The notes: generated from the sequence alone by a model not told the origin. Numbered from the stretch's first letter, positions 26,133 to 39,134 are shown. The stretch: DNA of 64,000 nt from Hypomesus transpacificus (GCF_021917145.1 NW_025813757.1:62001-126000); one strand, 5' to 3'. Numbers and translations: made by a program.

Positions 26133-26803
26133 ATGTCTCTCTACACAGGACAGATGAAAATCATTACACTTCCCCAACCCCCCCCCCCCCCCTCCCCCTG
26201 CCTTCCATATCCTCACCTCCCCCAGTCTGAACAAAGCAGCTGAGTTGAGTTTTCAAACATGTGTAATGTCCCCCATCCCACCCTATTCCAGACCACAATA
26301 TTAGAGTCATGACATTTTTCTGACTACACTCCTGTCTCTTTGTTCCTTGGCTTTTGTTGAGATGGTTTCTGGTTTGACCCACTGATGTGGTTTTGACTGT
26401 CAACGCTATGAACAAAATATCACACACAAAAACAGAGAAATAAAAAACAGTGCATGTTACTGGAAGACTGACATTATGGACTGGATTACAAAAATATATA
26501 TATTTCTCAAGTGCCCCTTATACATTTAGATTATAGGGTTTGTGGAATATGCTTACGCTCGATTCTAAAATGGATAAATGTACAACGGTAACACCACATT
26601 GTTATTTGCTTCCAATGACTTTGTCATAACAATAATGTAAATGTAAAATGCTTGATTGGGGGAATAAGACCTACAGTATATAATGCAATACAATATTTAT
26701 TTCTTACCTCAGCTCTGATTTCTTTTTCCGATGAGACAGCACCAAAAAACAGATAGCAGGCCAGCGATAGTAGCTGGATCAACTTTTCAAGCCGGGGTAA
26801 CAT
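16914..26803 (-). CDS. mmp14: Membrane-type 1 matrix metalloproteinase (MMP14)
   Basis: Transmembrane zinc endopeptidase that cleaves pericellular collagen and activates pro-MMP2. Ten coding exons: 26803-26708, 20662-20514, 20311-20189, 19792-19485, 19186-19025, 18685-18546, 18216-18078, 17937-17787, 17511-17396 and 17230-16914, giving 566 residues (human about 582). In order: signal peptide ([20 protein letters not shown]); propeptide with cysteine switch PRCGVPD (Cys89); furin site RRKR (104-107); catalytic domain with [11 protein letters not shown] (His235, Glu236); a proline-rich hinge; four hemopexin blades; a membrane helix ([20 protein letters not shown]); and the short tail [14 protein letters not shown], whose LLY and Cys are the known internalisation and palmitoylation features. 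Intron 1 is about 5.9 kb. Fish have mmp14 paralogues and I cannot tell a from b. Confidence 0.97.
18297..18491 (-). repeat. tRNA-derived fish SINE in mmp14 intron 6
   Basis: Full-length copy in reverse orientation: conserved tail at the left (TTTAGCAGACCCTCTTATCC), tRNA-like head at the right with a degenerate B box (GGAATCGAACTGG reads CCAGTTCGATTCC) and an A-box region (CCGCTCAGCCACCTG). Confidence 0.85.
19201..19226. repeat. Poly-G tract near mmp14 exon 5
   Basis: A run of more than 20 G lies 15 bases outside exon 5, on the side from which the minus-strand transcript enters the exon; the transcript therefore has a C-rich tract just before the acceptor. Confidence 0.85.
19925..20175. repeat. 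Degenerate TTAGG/TAGGTTAGGCTA tandem array in mmp14 intron 3
   Basis: About 250 bases made of short overlapping variants of TTAGGTTAGG, TAGGCTA and GAGAATAGGTTAGG. The right end reaches within about 15 bases of exon 3. It resembles insect-type telomere units by chance of composition; no perfect long array is present. Confidence 0.75.
20663..20866. repeat. GC-rich minisatellite abutting mmp14 exon 2
   Basis: About ten copies of a roughly 20-base unit, GGAGACAGAGGAGGGGGGC, begin at the exon 2 border. On the transcribed strand they form a long CCCCTCCTCTGTCTCCGC tract that doubles as the acceptor's pyrimidine tract. The plus strand has repeated G runs. Confidence 0.9.
21436..21602. repeat. GAGAGACATAGG-type minisatellite in mmp14 intron 1
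   Basis: Irregular copies of AGAGAGACATAGGGAGAGAG separated by GA tracts. Confidence 0.85.
22610..22662. repeat. CT tract passing into poly-C in mmp14 intron 1
   Basis: A CT tract is followed by two long C runs separated by one CT. The exact run length is likely unreliable in assembly. Confidence 0.85.
24912..25107 (+). repeat. tRNA-derived fish SINE in mmp14 intron 1
   Basis: Full-length plus-orientation copy. The head starts GTCAGATGGCTTAGCGG, the B-box-like GATCGATTCC follows, and it ends in the conserved TCTGGATAAGAGCGTCTGC and an AAATGTAAATGTAAATG tail. Confidence 0.88.
26038..26130. repeat. (CCTC)n(CT)n compound microsatellite in mmp14 intron 1
   Basis: About seven CCTC units pass into roughly 30 CT units. 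Confidence 0.9.
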
Positions 26804-28628
26804 TCCTCAATCTTAAAATTAACCACAGAAACACTACAAAACGTATTATTGTGGCTTCCAGTCGTTCTGGTCACAACATTCAAGAAAAATGCAGTTAATC
26901 CTTTAGGATACTATAAAACGCAAAATAGTTTGCTTGGAACTTTGGTATTTGTCCTCAGTGCCTCTTTTTGCAGTTTCTTTTATGCGCAACAAATCCTTTG
27001 TGATAGCCTGCAACACAAATAAACAGGGACTCAATCTACAGTGTTCATATGTTCAATGTCCAAAAACCGTTAAATCTCAGCTCATATTTCTCCTTTGTCA
27101 CCTCCAGCGCTTCCCTGTCTTCACTATTTTGACATCAGTAGGCTATCTTGTGGACGTGGTCAATCTTCAGCGCTAGTGGAGTTGGCTGGAGAGTAGGCGA
27201 GGCAAAAATAAGTTTTTAAGTTCCACCCTCCACCAGATGTGACGCCTGTCTTTCAGAACAGATGTGTCTATCTAAGCATTCTGTTAATTCAATAAATTCA
27301 TTGAAAAATAACTAGACAATTACGGCCTCTGAGAATGTTTTTCGGTTTTAGACTACTTTAGAAAAGATTGCCCTTGGGACTCAATGAGATTGTAAGAGCT
27401 CAGTCACATTAGTGACCATGCTTATTAATAACAATTAAACATATGAATTCCAAAAACGAAAATGAAGGCTACGTTATCGTGTGCAAGGTTTCCCGAAGCC
27501 TTCAGGTTTCAAGCATGTCAAGTGGTCCACTTGATCAACAACCAGGTTCAGCTATTTTTTGGTGATAAGCCTACTCAGAACCTTTGCTGACACCTGGCGG
27601 TTAATGCTCAAAGTACACCTTCAACTTCCCGGTAACGTGAATAAGACATTGAAAATCTAAGCAACGTTACGTCAAGCGAGGGGAAATCCTCCGAAGATTC
27701 TGAATGAACAGAATCAAACTTTTCGAGGATGAAGCAGAGATGTATAATATAGCCAAAGAGTTAGCAAAGTGACAAGCTTGATAGTTTCACAGTTTGTCCT
27801 ACCCCTTTCCTGTCATTCAGTAAACAATACGGAAGTCACACTGAAGTCTGATGTCAACAAAAATACGGCAGAAGGGTAGGCTTTCAATGTCGTTATTTTA
27901 ATCATGTCCAGTTCAATTTGTGATTGTGTATTTTTGTATACAGATCAGTTCTCAAAATTATGATTATATTCATTTCGAATGTCACGGTCGGGAAAACGTG
28001 ACGGACGAAAAGAGTGAGCTCAGTTAGCTACAGCAGTAGCCAGCTAGCTACTAGCGTTACTAGCTAGATAGCTACATATCGAAAGTTTGCGGGGGCGATG
28101 GTCGGAACGAAAGGCCTAGTATTAACAAGAAGTAAAAAAGATTAGAGCGGCTAGCTAAAGTACTTTGTCTAGATCCTTCGTGTTTGAGTATTAAGCTGGT
28201 GGTATAGCGAAGCGAACGGTGAAAGCAGAAGCTGTAAGAACGGTATCCGTAACAATCACAATGTGTTCTTTCTCGTATTCAGACAACTCCAACCATAGAC
28301 ATGTATATATGTCTATGACTCCAACCTTTGAGACACGGATTGTTGTTGAATTTCATAATTCCTACTGTAGTATAATAGGCTAGAACCGTCGCGCCAAACG
28401 TTATTACTGAATGTTGTGGATTTTATTGTCAACACGCCCATGTTTTAGCAACTATTTCTGTGTTATTTCCCCCTAGGTTAAGTCTTCCTGATCTGTACCA
28501 CGATGGCACCGTTCTTCAGTGTGAACTGAGCGATGTAGACCAAGGAGTCTTTTTCCCTACGCTGTTTTAATTTTTTTTACATTTTATTTTCATGAGCCCT
28601 CACTTTTTAAAGGACAACCGTCATCAGA
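26804..28628. other. mmp14-lrp10 divergent intergenic region
   Basis: The start codons of mmp14 (minus) and lrp10 (plus) face away from each other across about 1.8 kb, so both promoters should lie here. The region near 28020-28100 is rich in TAGCTAGC-like words common in fish intergenic DNA. A small palindrome, CATAGACAT...ATGTCTATG, lies near 28294-28317. No coding exon is seen. Confidence 0.45.
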
Positions 28629-31600
28629 ATGACTATCTCATCCAATATTTGCGTGTTTTACCTTTTGTTCATAACAGGTCAGTAAATGTCCAACAAGCAT
28701 TACAACCCTTTGCTTTGAAAATGTGTTGAATTTGAGAAACCCACTATTGCGTTTACATCCCATTGACATGCCAGCGTTATGGTGACACAACTAGCTAAGG
28801 CGAAGCAGTTAGGGGTCAGTCACGTGTCTGAGGAATATTTTGTACTGATGAGGGACTTGTAATGGCAATTACACAGTGCCACTCGAATTCTTCCATAACA
28901 GACTCCCGTTACATTTGCAGTTTGTAATGTTTTTTTCCCCTTCTTCCCATGGACTTACAGCCTACTGCAGTCTGGAGCTGACCACAAGTTCAGGTGAGAT
29001 GAGATGTAGCTGTACTGGTTAAAGTAGGAGGAGTGGGGTGGGGTGGGGGGGTGAGTCTTCACTTCATACTTTCAGACACGTCCTTCTACCGAATAGGCTT
29101 ATGAAGTTACGTTGTACTGTTTTTAGTTCCCTATGTTAAAGTCAGGGTGGGGTTGTGTACCTGTACCATTCCAACCTAACAGTGTCATTACATAACATGC
29201 TCCTTGGCTTTAGAACAGAAGAAAGCCCTTAGGAACCCAGTGAAACATTCCATTCTATTCTTCCTTCCGCGTTCTAGCTCGCTGTGGACGGTCTCCCATC
29301 GTTCTGGAAGCCAGGCGGGGAGAGATCCAAAGTTCCGCCCGCCACAGCTGGTTGTTTCACTCCTTTGACTGTACCTGGCAGATCCAGTCGAGAGAAGGAG
29401 AACCTGTTGTCATCAGGTTAGTTGAATAAAGCAATCCCACGTAGATGGTGAAGGAATGTATCCTGTGTCATGGGGGCTAAACAAACATACTCAATAGTAG
29501 TTAACTAAAGGGAGCATTGTGTACTATCACTTCCAAAGCTACAGTTATTCATCGTGTGTTTGTGAATTCATTGCAGTTTAACAATCTAAGCTATTGGAAT
29601 CAACTACAATCCACTGTCCAATTCCATTCTCAGTTTCTCCCAGTTCTCGGCACACTGCAAGAAGGAATGGGTGTCTCTGACGTCGGAGAACACAGACCCC
29701 GTCAGTCTCTGTGGGTCCAAGCTGCCCTCACCGATGGTGTTCCCCGGGGGAAACATCAACGTGACGCATCACTTCCTGCCTCACTTTTACCCTGTTTCTA
29801 CATTTCACCTGGCTTACACCAGAGGTAGGCTGTTGATGATGCAGCCGGATGATTTTCTAATGGGGAATGTCCCAGAATACATGTGTGGATTGATCTCATC
29901 TCATCCCATTCTCTGTCTCCCTTATCTATCACACCGTCTCTTTACCCATCGTTCCTCCCATACATTCCCTGTCTTTCTCACTCTTGCCTTGCTACCTCTC
30001 TCATTTCTAATTCTCTCTCCCTCCTTCTCCCTCCTTCTCTCCCTCCGCCTCCCCCTTCCCGTCATCCCTCCCTAGACTCGGGCGCCTGTCCCGTGACAGA
30101 CTTCGAGTGCCTGGGGGGTCACTGCCTGCCTCTGTCCTGGCGCTGCAACGGCCAGGTGGAGTGTCTGGGCGAGGGCGAGGCCCTGGGCACGGACGAGCAG
30201 GGCTGCGAAGAGGAGGCGGGAATCCTGGAGCGCATCCTCCATGGCACCACGCCGGACCCCGCCCCCGCCGCCCAGCCTCACCCCGAGAGCGGGTCCGACC
30301 AGGCGGAGGGCGACGGGAATAGCCAGGTGGAGAGGGAGAGCGGGTGGGTGCTGAGCGGGATGGACGTGCCGCTTCTCCTCCCTTCTCATAAACTCTCCCG
30401 GGTCACGCCCGCGCCCGTGGACTGGCCTTGCGGGGGCCTCCTGCAGACCTTCTACGGGACGTTCTCCCCGCCCGTCATCCGTGGCCCCTCGCTGCTCTGT
30501 GTGTGGACGCTAGACCCCCAGGACTCCCGGCCCCTCAGGCTGGACCTGCAGCAGCTGGAGCTGGGTCCTGGGGACACCGTCACCATCACCAACAGGCAGC
30601 AGGGCACGGGGGAGCAGGTGAAATCCGTAAGTTTTCATTGGGTGTGATCGATGTAATCTCTCTCTTTTGCTCTCTTTTTCTTTCTCTCTCTGTCTCTTTA
30701 TCTTTATCCATCTTTCCTCCCAAACATTCCTCGTCTTTCTCACTCTAAGCTATTGGAAGGCGTGAATGGACTGTTATGAAAACACAGCGACAGGGTTTAG
30801 GGAGCAGAGTGAAAGAGCGCTTTCGGGCCATCACTCGGGCTGACCTCCTTTCCCTCTGCTCCCTCTCCGCCAGATCACCAGCGTCTCCAACTACAAGTCG
30901 GTCCTGGTAGAGTCCCACACCGGCCTCCTCTCCCTCATCTACCGCACCCTGCCTGGCTCCGAGGGCCGAGGCTTCAACGCCACCTACCGGGTGGGCACCT
31001 ACTGCCCCCCCTGGGAGGGGCGCTGCGGGGGGCCGGCCGGGGGCTGCTACACCCAGGAGCAGCGCTGCGACGGCCACTGGGACTGCCCCGAGACGGGCAA
31101 GGACGAGCAAGGCTGCAGAGGCTGCCCCCGGGAACAGTTTCCCTGCGGGGGCGCGGGGCAGAGGGCGGCGGTGCCGGGGCATTTCGTGGGTCGCCCCGTG
31201 TGTTTCCCGGCTAAGGAGAGGTGTAACTACCAGCTGTACTGCGCCGACGGCAGCGACGAGAGGGACTGCACCATCTGCCAGCCCGGGACCTTCCACTGCG
31301 ACAGCGACAAGTAGGGACGCATGTAGAGATCTGGCGTCGCCTTTAAACACACCTGTATTGGTGTCTCGGTCGGCATGTCTTAAAATGACAATATTCACAG
31401 GAAATGGTAGCTTGGGGGAGGGTATGTTAGCGTACCTGTGAAACAGTTACGCAGTGCTCAGCTGGTTCTTCTGCGTGTGCCACAGGTGTGTGTTCGAGAG
31501 CTGGCGCTGCGACGGCCAGGTGGACTGCAAAGACGGCACGGACGAGCTCAACTGCACCGCCATGCTGCCCCGCAAGGTCATCACCGCGGCGACGGTGGGC

Positions 31601-34600
31601 AGCCTGGTGTGCGGCCTGCTCTTGGTCATCGCCATGGGCTGCACCTGCAAGCTGTACTCGCTACGCACCCGGGAATACAGGTCAGCGCTCTGCTCGACCC
31701 AGAGACAGCTCACTGCTTTTGATCTTTTGTTTCTCAGCCAAGGACCTTGTTTATCTCTCATGGGTCTTTTGAAATGTTTTTTTAATAGCTTTGTTTTTCC
31801 GGCAGCATGTTTGCTCCAATCAGCCGCCAAGAGGCGGAGCTTATCCAGCAGCAGGCCCCGCCCTCCTATGGTCAGCTGATCGCCCAGGGGATCATACCTC
31901 CAGTGGAGGACTTCCCCACAGAGAACCCCAACGAGGTGAGAGAAGCACCACCGAATAAGAACACCATAGGGACATTGAAAACATCCACTTTGTTTACAGG
32001 TGGATGTAACCTGGTAAAGTGTATAAATCAGTGCTCAGTCAAAATGAGTCTTTATTCTGACAGTCCAGATATTTCTCACCCAGGTCACTTCACAGGAGAT
32101 TAGAATTACTATCAATTCATGACGTTTCAGCAGGTATCCAGTCTCCTCAGTAAACTCAGAACCCTTCCGTTAGGTCCCTCCACCCCCTCCTACCAGAGTC
32201 AAGGTGGCTGCAGATAAGGCAGGTCAGGCGGCCTGAATGAGCTCATTATCTGGCCTGTGGGCCAGCAGGGCCAGGAGCCTGGTGGTGGTGGAGGTAGATA
32301 GAGTTACCCTAACCCTCACAATGGAGGACCTCTATAAGCAGCTTTATAGTTTGGTGCAGACAGCTGAAGGGGGGTGGGGGGGGGGGGATTAACAGTCTCA
32401 GACAAAGCAGGCTCTGTCTGGCTAACTGTACTGTTCATATAGTAGTTCACCCTGGCTAGGAAGAGTCTTTAGCTCGTCTTAAAGGGGCAATTGACTGGGT
32501 TTTTTGGGTATTTCACACTGTTCCTTAAGGTCTCCAAATAGGGTATGTAACATTGGTTGGGTTGAAAATGGCCCGGGTGCTGTTCTATGCCCTCTGACAG
32601 ATCCTCTGAAATGTTCCCGGGAAAAAACAATAGCTTTTCTCCTTTTATGGTATGCTCATTAATATTTAGATCAGCTGCGCGCTGATTGGTTGGTTATCAA
32701 CGAGTGAAGCTGGGAGCAAAAACGCAACACAGCCAACAGCAGCACTCGCTGAAACACCGAAGTTGGAGACTTGAAATAAAAACGCGCAAATAAATCTATT
32801 GTGTCTACACAACACTGTTTTCAACAGATTGACTATTACTTGTTTCCACTTCTGTTGTTGAAGCAAACTGGATTGACTTAGGTGGGTAGAACGTTAGGCT
32901 ACAGCTTAGCAACCAAACCATATCGTGATTCTACTCGGCTTCAGTTAGCTAGCTAGGCTAGCTCTAGATATCTTGCTGTAAAATAACATGACAAAGATCT
33001 GGACAAACATGCATCGTAAATTGTAGATTTTCATTACACAGGTTATTTATTTGAATGAAACACAGTCAGGAACATGAATCAACGTTAGCCCCATTGCCAA
33101 TAAACTAGGCTAAATGATCACACATACTACCTATGCTCTTGGGTTAACTAGCAAGCTAAACTTGTTTACATGCCTACAGTCTAGGTGTTACTAGTAACAG
33201 TTACTAGCAATGCTAACGTATCCTGTATCTAGAACCTGCCTTTCTCCAGTTCTTTCAAATAGATTATCTAGACAGGCGTTAGCAATAAGCCAGACTGCAG
33301 TTCGTTTTCTGGCTATTTTTTGGAAGCTTCCCTTCTAATGCCGACTACAGCTAGTCTAGCTAGAGTCATTTGATGTGTGTAGAAACGTATTTAGCATTCT
33401 ACCTGGTATGCTATATACAGAAAACATTAGCATTGTTAATAACTGTTAGCACAACATCATACTGTCCTTATAGCTTGCGGTTGCAATGAGCATACGGTTG
33501 GAACAGCACCTCTTTCCAGGTTCAGCTTCCTAGCATATCCTGCTTGAAATTGTCCAAGGTTGTCAAAACTGTCTTGGGTGAAATGTTCAGAGCAAATTAA
33601 TGATTGAGTGTCGAACTTCGCGGGGATCTTCTCATAGACAACAGCAGCCATGCCTGTTGAATGTTTGGCTCCTTGGGAAGACTGTGAGTGTTAGCCTTCC
33701 CTGTACAGCCTGGAACACAGCATTTACGACCGTGGTCCATTTTCAATATCCTTGTTATAATTCAAAACGTTCTTCTTTGTAATTCCTTATAAGTAGCCTA
33801 CACAGAGCAGCGCGCAGCTAAACTAGTATCGGAGATAGACGCTACCTCGGGCTGGTCTGAATGTAAATTCTGGGGCGTGACAAAGATACAGACCAGAGCC
33901 AATAAGAGGGCGATCACCGGTCCTACGTAGGACCGGTGGCTTTGTTGAAAAGCTAGCGTTTTACAGCCAAATTTTTTCTTTTTGAGATTTGAATAGGAAA
34001 AAGGTGTCAATGGACTTTGATATTCACGGTATGTTCAGTTTACCCTCCGAACTGTCGTTTTTCAACAATGACAAGGTAAAATCGGTTTTGCAGTCAATTG
34101 CCCCTTTAAGAGTTGTTTAGTGAGGATTTGTGGTTTTGTTGTAATCCTGCCTGTCATTCTTTGAAATGGGAATGTGAGTAACTTTGTTACTGTGGTATTG
34201 TTCCCTCCCTCTCTGCTCTTTCTGTTATACTCCTCTCCTCCTCAGTCCTCTTCCCTCTCTCTGAGAGGCATCCTTCAGCTGCTCAGGCAGGACGCCGGCA
34301 GCTCCCCTCGTCGTAGACGCCGGCCCCGATTCATCCGCAGGGCCGTCCGTCGCATGAGGAGGTGGGGCCTCATCCCCCGCCCCGCCTCCCGGCCCGCTCA
34401 GGCGTCCGCCTCTGCCGCACAGCAGACGGACGCCCCGCCCACTAGTCCGGAAACGCGTCAGTCAAGTCCCACAACCTGCTCATTGGCCGTGGAAGCTGTC
34501 AATCAGCCAGTGCCCCTGAAACTACGGTTGCTGACACAGACAGAGCAGCAACCGAGCCTACCGCCACCGCCAACTGCCCCTCTATCACTACCTCCAGCCC

Positions 34601-34848
34601 CCCCGGTGTCCCCCAGCCATGCCACCCCCCCAGTGGCAATCCCCCCCTGCAGTCCCTCTCTGGCCTCGCTCTTCCATTCCCTGGGCCTCAACCTCTCTCT
34701 CTTCCGGCCCTCCCCTTCCTCCTCGCTCACCTCGCTCCCTCTGTCCGCTTCCCCCTCTTTCTCTTCCTCCTCGTCGGATGACGAGGTGCTGCTCATCCCC
34801 CTCTCCGAAGACGTCGCCTCCGAGGACGACGTTCCCATGCTCACCTGA
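28629..34848 (+). CDS. lrp10: Low-density lipoprotein receptor-related protein 10
   Basis: Single-pass receptor of the LRP10/LRP12/LRP3 group that traffics between trans-Golgi, endosomes and plasma membrane. Nine coding exons: 28629-28677, 28961-28993, 29278-29416, 29634-29824, 30076-30626, 30874-31310, 31486-31680, 31806-31935 and 34246-34848, giving 775 residues. Visible parts: signal peptide (VFYLLFIT), CUB domain 1 ([13 protein letters not shown]), an LDLa module ([15 protein letters not shown]), CUB domain 2 ([13 protein letters not shown]), three further LDLa-type modules with [17 protein letters not shown] and [17 protein letters not shown], and a membrane helix ([18 protein letters not shown]). 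The cytosolic tail has PPSY, a likely WW-domain docking site, a basic stretch ([20 protein letters not shown]), and an acidic end ([12 protein letters not shown]). The last intron holds a 1.6-kb transposon. A strong match to LRP10 rather than LRP12 comes from the [19 protein letters not shown] region. Confidence 0.95.
32478..34110. mobile_element. P-element/THAP-like DNA transposon remnant in lrp10 intron 8
   Basis: The two ends are perfect 20-base inverted repeats (CTTAAAGGGGCAATTGACTG at 32478-32497; its complement at 34091-34110), 1633 bp apart. On the minus strand it contains the two halves of a THAP zinc finger. THAP-carrying elements with short inverted ends belong to the P-element group. 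I could not recognise a clean 8-bp target duplication: the flanks AGCTCGTC and AGTTGTTT match at only five of eight positions. Most of the transposase is missing, so it is non-autonomous. Confidence 0.7.
33457..33720 (-). pseudogene. Broken THAP domain of the transposon
   Basis: Reading on the minus strand, the first half has [18 protein letters not shown] then a QQAWLL block, the second half has [15 protein letters not shown] then [11 protein letters not shown]. Together these show the THAP signature C-x3-C ... W ... C-x2-H and the closing AVPT motif. The halves are in frames offset by one base between the Trp and the second metal pair, so the domain is broken. No DDE or RNase-H-like transposase core is visible nearby. 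Confidence 0.7.
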
Positions 34849-37072
34849 GGCCCCTCCCCCCCCTCCCCCTCGCGTCCTCCCCCTGCTCCTCTCAGAAACA
34901 CTCCTTCCTAAACTAGAACTCAAGCACAGGTCGGCAGGGCCTGCTTCAGGTCTCTCTGTGCTTGTCCCGTGCCTTTTTAAAATGCATCGCGTTGGATCTG
35001 ACGACTAAAGGAATCAAGTATGTAATGATTATATGTTATTGGGTGGGAAACCACCTTGAGAAAGTGTGTGTGTGTGCGTCTACCTGTATGAGTGTGTGTT
35101 TGAGGGTGTATCTATGATGGTGTGGATGTGGTGGGGGGGGCGGGGGGGGGGGGTTGAGTCTATTTGAATGTGTACATAATACCTAAAAGTGGTGTGTGGA
35201 GGAGGTTAACTTTGCACAGAGTATCTTACCCATCCTTTTAATGTACGCTATTGTCACTTTTTTTGTCACAAAAACTTTGATTCTGCATTATGTGTGAGTG
35301 CACGTGCAGTTTAGTATTTTTAAAAGGTTTGTAGAAAGCAGTGTCGACCTTCTAAGGTTGGGGTCACACACAGCTTACCTGTGCCACTGGTTTGATAGAA
35401 ATATTATAGTCCCCGATTTCAGTGCCTTTTAGAAGTGTGTCCTGTAGATGTCTTGAAACCTGAATGATTGCACACAGTGTCACACACACACGGACACACT
35501 GTCTCACACACACACACACACACACAAATGCACACTTATATCCCACAATCAATGGCTTTATATCTGACAATGCATGTTATTTCTGCAAGCTGGCAATAAT
35601 ATTTGGGGACCTTCCTTTTTGTGTATGACGACGGTGTAACGATTTGTGTGTTTTTTAGCGTGCGCGTCCTCTAGTGGGGCAGCGTACAGAGCATCAACGA
35701 GTGTGTAAATAATGTACGTCTCCACACAAATTGTGACGTTCGACTGACGACAATCTCCTCACGTGGGACCTGTCTGATTCAGAGAAGTCTATGTAAGAGT
35801 GCAACCAATGACGTTAGTTTCGTGATACTTCCGTGAAATCTCATTGGACAATCCAACTCTGCCTGGTAACAAATTCTGTCCAAAAGACACAGACTTGTTG
35901 TTACAGATCTTGGTATAGACGGCTCTGGGGAAGATCACTCGGTATGTGTGAACGTGAGTGGCCGTTTTGATAGGTCACCACATTCACACAAACATCATCT
36001 TAAACATCACCCCCACATGAAAGTTACATTTATGCTTTTGACACAATGGAAAATGAAGCGTGTGGTATTTTGTCTATCATATCCTAGTTTCTTTGCTTTT
36101 ATTCAGAAAATGACTTGCTTTTTTTTGTTTGTTCTTAAATTTTTCAGTTGACTTGGTTGTTATTGAATGTATTAAAGTAAAAATGGACAGCTTGGATGGT
36201 ATGTTTTAAACTTAAAATGTAATGAATTGAAGAGAGTGATATTATTAGGGTCTATTTCACTGTACATACAGTTGTGGCTGAGATTAAACAATTTGCACTT
36301 TTACTTTTGTTCTGTGACTTCATTGCGTGTGTGTGTTTGTATTGTTTGTGTGTGTTGTGGTGAATGTAAGGCGTCAGACAAGGTGCTGTAAATTAAAAAG
36401 CTATAGAAAAGGGGAAGACTAAAAGTACATTGTGCTCTGTCTTCAGGAAATTCATCACCCAAATGCGATGTCACTCCGGACAAAGGACGACTATGAACAC
36501 TACAGGTCAATTAAACGCCAGAGCGCTGCGGACGCTAAAAGCAACTCACATACATAGAATTAAGCACAACGGGTTTTTCAGAAAGCTTGTGAGAGTGAAA
36601 GAGCACCAAGGTTAAAGAAATGTGATATAGAAAAAAATGGTCCAGATAACGTCGACTCGGGTGGATGTTTAGGAGATTGAGATGCCACGTTTTGAGCGCG
36701 AGGCTGACTTCAAGAGCAGGTGAATCTGACAGGGACATATTATAATTCTTCATCAGTTTTTTCACTTTCCTCTGTGTGGAGTTTAGTAGAATGGAATCAA
36801 TTAACCTAAATTAATTATAATCGTATATAGCTTTAAACACTTTTTTTTTACCGCTCGAGTTCCTGCCCTCATACTTGTCCCGACCAGACTTATTCGAATG
36901 TTATTGTCATCACGTTACCTTCGTAAATACATTTTATAATCGGCCACCGAGGTCTTTTGAAATTTCTGCCATTTTGCATGCGTTGTCTATACACGGCAGC
37001 ACTCCTCCACAAATTAATCCACCATTTTTTGTTCATTCCAGTAGACATGGTGTATGTTAAAGGGCTATAATC
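34849..37072. other. lrp10 3' UTR and lrp10-cirop intergenic region
   Basis: The first part is expected to be the lrp10 3' UTR. It contains GT and G tracts (35060-35155) and a CA tract near 35483-35526. Poly(A)-like ATTAAA occurs near 36170. No coding exon is supported before the cirop start. Confidence 0.45.
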
Positions 37073-39096
37073 ATGGTTTCCCCTCCCTGCGTGAGACCAC
37101 TCTGGGTGTGGGTAATAGTGGTGGTCTGGGCCCCCGGGGCCCTGGGGAAGTGCATCTTTGATGAGGTCCAGTCTTCAGTCAGTGTGGTAACCACCACACC
37201 CACTCATCAAGAGAAGCTTCGCCACAAGACTATCCTTACCAACAGTTCAATCTCCAGCCGACTACACATACACTCCAACAGGTCCAAGGACCCAAGTCAG
37301 CCCAGTTCCAGTTGGTCTGCACAGCTGGCATTATCACCAACTGCCCAATCAGGACAAAGAGAAATGAAGAAGCGGAGAGAGCTGGCCCCGCCCCGTGACC
37401 CCACTCGGCAGCCAATCAGAATTCAGACCTGGGTTCCGAGAGAGAGCCCTGTCCTATCCCAGACTGAGAGAGAGAGGCTGGATTCAGCCGTGAGGGAGGC
37501 TGTGCTCATCGTGTCCAGCTTGCTGTCAGGTGACAAGTTTCTCCCTCTGTGTGTTGTGGTTTTGACCGGATCTAACAGCACAGGCCTTTGAGACTGTATG
37601 TACATTAATAACAACAAGTAATACTACACGTATCAATAAGATTGGTCATTTGTAAGTTATTTTGTAAAACACTTCAGAGTATTGTTGAGAGTATTGTTGT
37701 GAAAAATCTATCTCCATAGTGGACCGCATCCCTGGTGGTTTGTGGCTCAGTAGAGACATCAACAAGTACTGCCGGTTTACCTGGAGGAACGCCAGTGCAG
37801 CCAACTACAACAGGTGTGTCTCTGTGTGTGTTCACACTAGTGTATCTATGCCGTTTGACCTCTTGACCTGGCCAGCCTTCATCATACTTCATCATACACC
37901 CAATCAAAACTCTCCATCCTCATCGCAGGTGTGGCAGGGCCAATAAGAACTACAGGATGGAGACCTGTCTAGATGTTGTTGTGAGTAATGGAAGTGACTC
38001 CTCTTAACTATTTAATTTTCATGAGAGACTGTTCCTGAAGATGCACTTTACCTCATCTTACCGTTCTTGATTGACAGATCCCAGATGACCATCTGAGTGG
38101 CTGTGCTGTGTACCCGGATCCCAATTCACCAACCAAGACAGTGCTGAGGCCCGAGGGGGCGGGACTTCCTGACACTGACTTCCTGCTTTATGTCCACACA
38201 CAGAGCACGGACAAGTGCAGGGCAGAGGTCAGGGGTCATGGAAGCATCAGTTATCTCTTATGAAGTTATATTATCAGTTAAATAATCACCTTTACCATAT
38301 CATGTTTTGGACAGCTTCAATGTAGCCTCCTAAAACTACAACATTCTCAATATCATCAGAATAGGCTCTTGAGGGAGAGTTTAGTTTACGTGTTTTAAAC
38401 TAAATCTTCCTTGTTTTGTTCCTCCCTCCCTGTGTGTGCAGCCCAGTGTGCTGGCCTATGCAGTGCACTGCCAGACAGGCCCTCAGGGGAGGCCTCTGGC
38501 TGGGGTGGTGGTCATCTGTAGAGACAGGCTGACTGGACACACTTACAGCCACCAAGGAACTGTGCAGGTGAGGAGTGTGTGTGGCCTTGTGTGTGTGTGT
38601 GTGTTGATGGATGGCTGATGTACTCCTCTCAATAGCATATTAGTATCTCTGTTTCTCCCCTCTGTCAGACAGTGATCCACGAGCTGTTCCATGCCCTGGG
38701 ATTCTCTAAGCAGCTGTTCAGCAGCTGGACAGATTGTTCCTCCCCTCCCTGTTCCCCCCGGGGTCAGGTGACCTACGCAGACGGGACAGGCCAGGTCAGG
38801 ATCTACACCCACTCCGTCATCAGAGCCCTGCAGAACCACCTGAGGTCCACTGACCCAGAGCTGGGGGGTCCCCTGGAGAACCGGGTACTGACCTAGAACC
38901 GGCCACGCCTTCCATACACACACTTATATTCAGTACATCGTTCACCGCATGCGTGTTAGTTATTATTGCCTTCCCATTCCTATCACACCCTCTTTCCTTG
39001 TCCTTCTCTCCTTCTGTATCTCTCTCTCCCTCCTACTCTCTCTCTCTCCCTCTCTCCCTCCTACTCTCTCTCTCTCTTTCTCTCCCTCTCTCCCTC

Positions 39097-39134
<38 letters not shown>

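Noticed and set aside
33798-34010. 70-residue minus-strand frame with a hydrophobic stretch inside the lrp10-intron transposon
   Set aside because: Not homologous to a transposase in any way I can see and lies at the element's end; probably non-coding.
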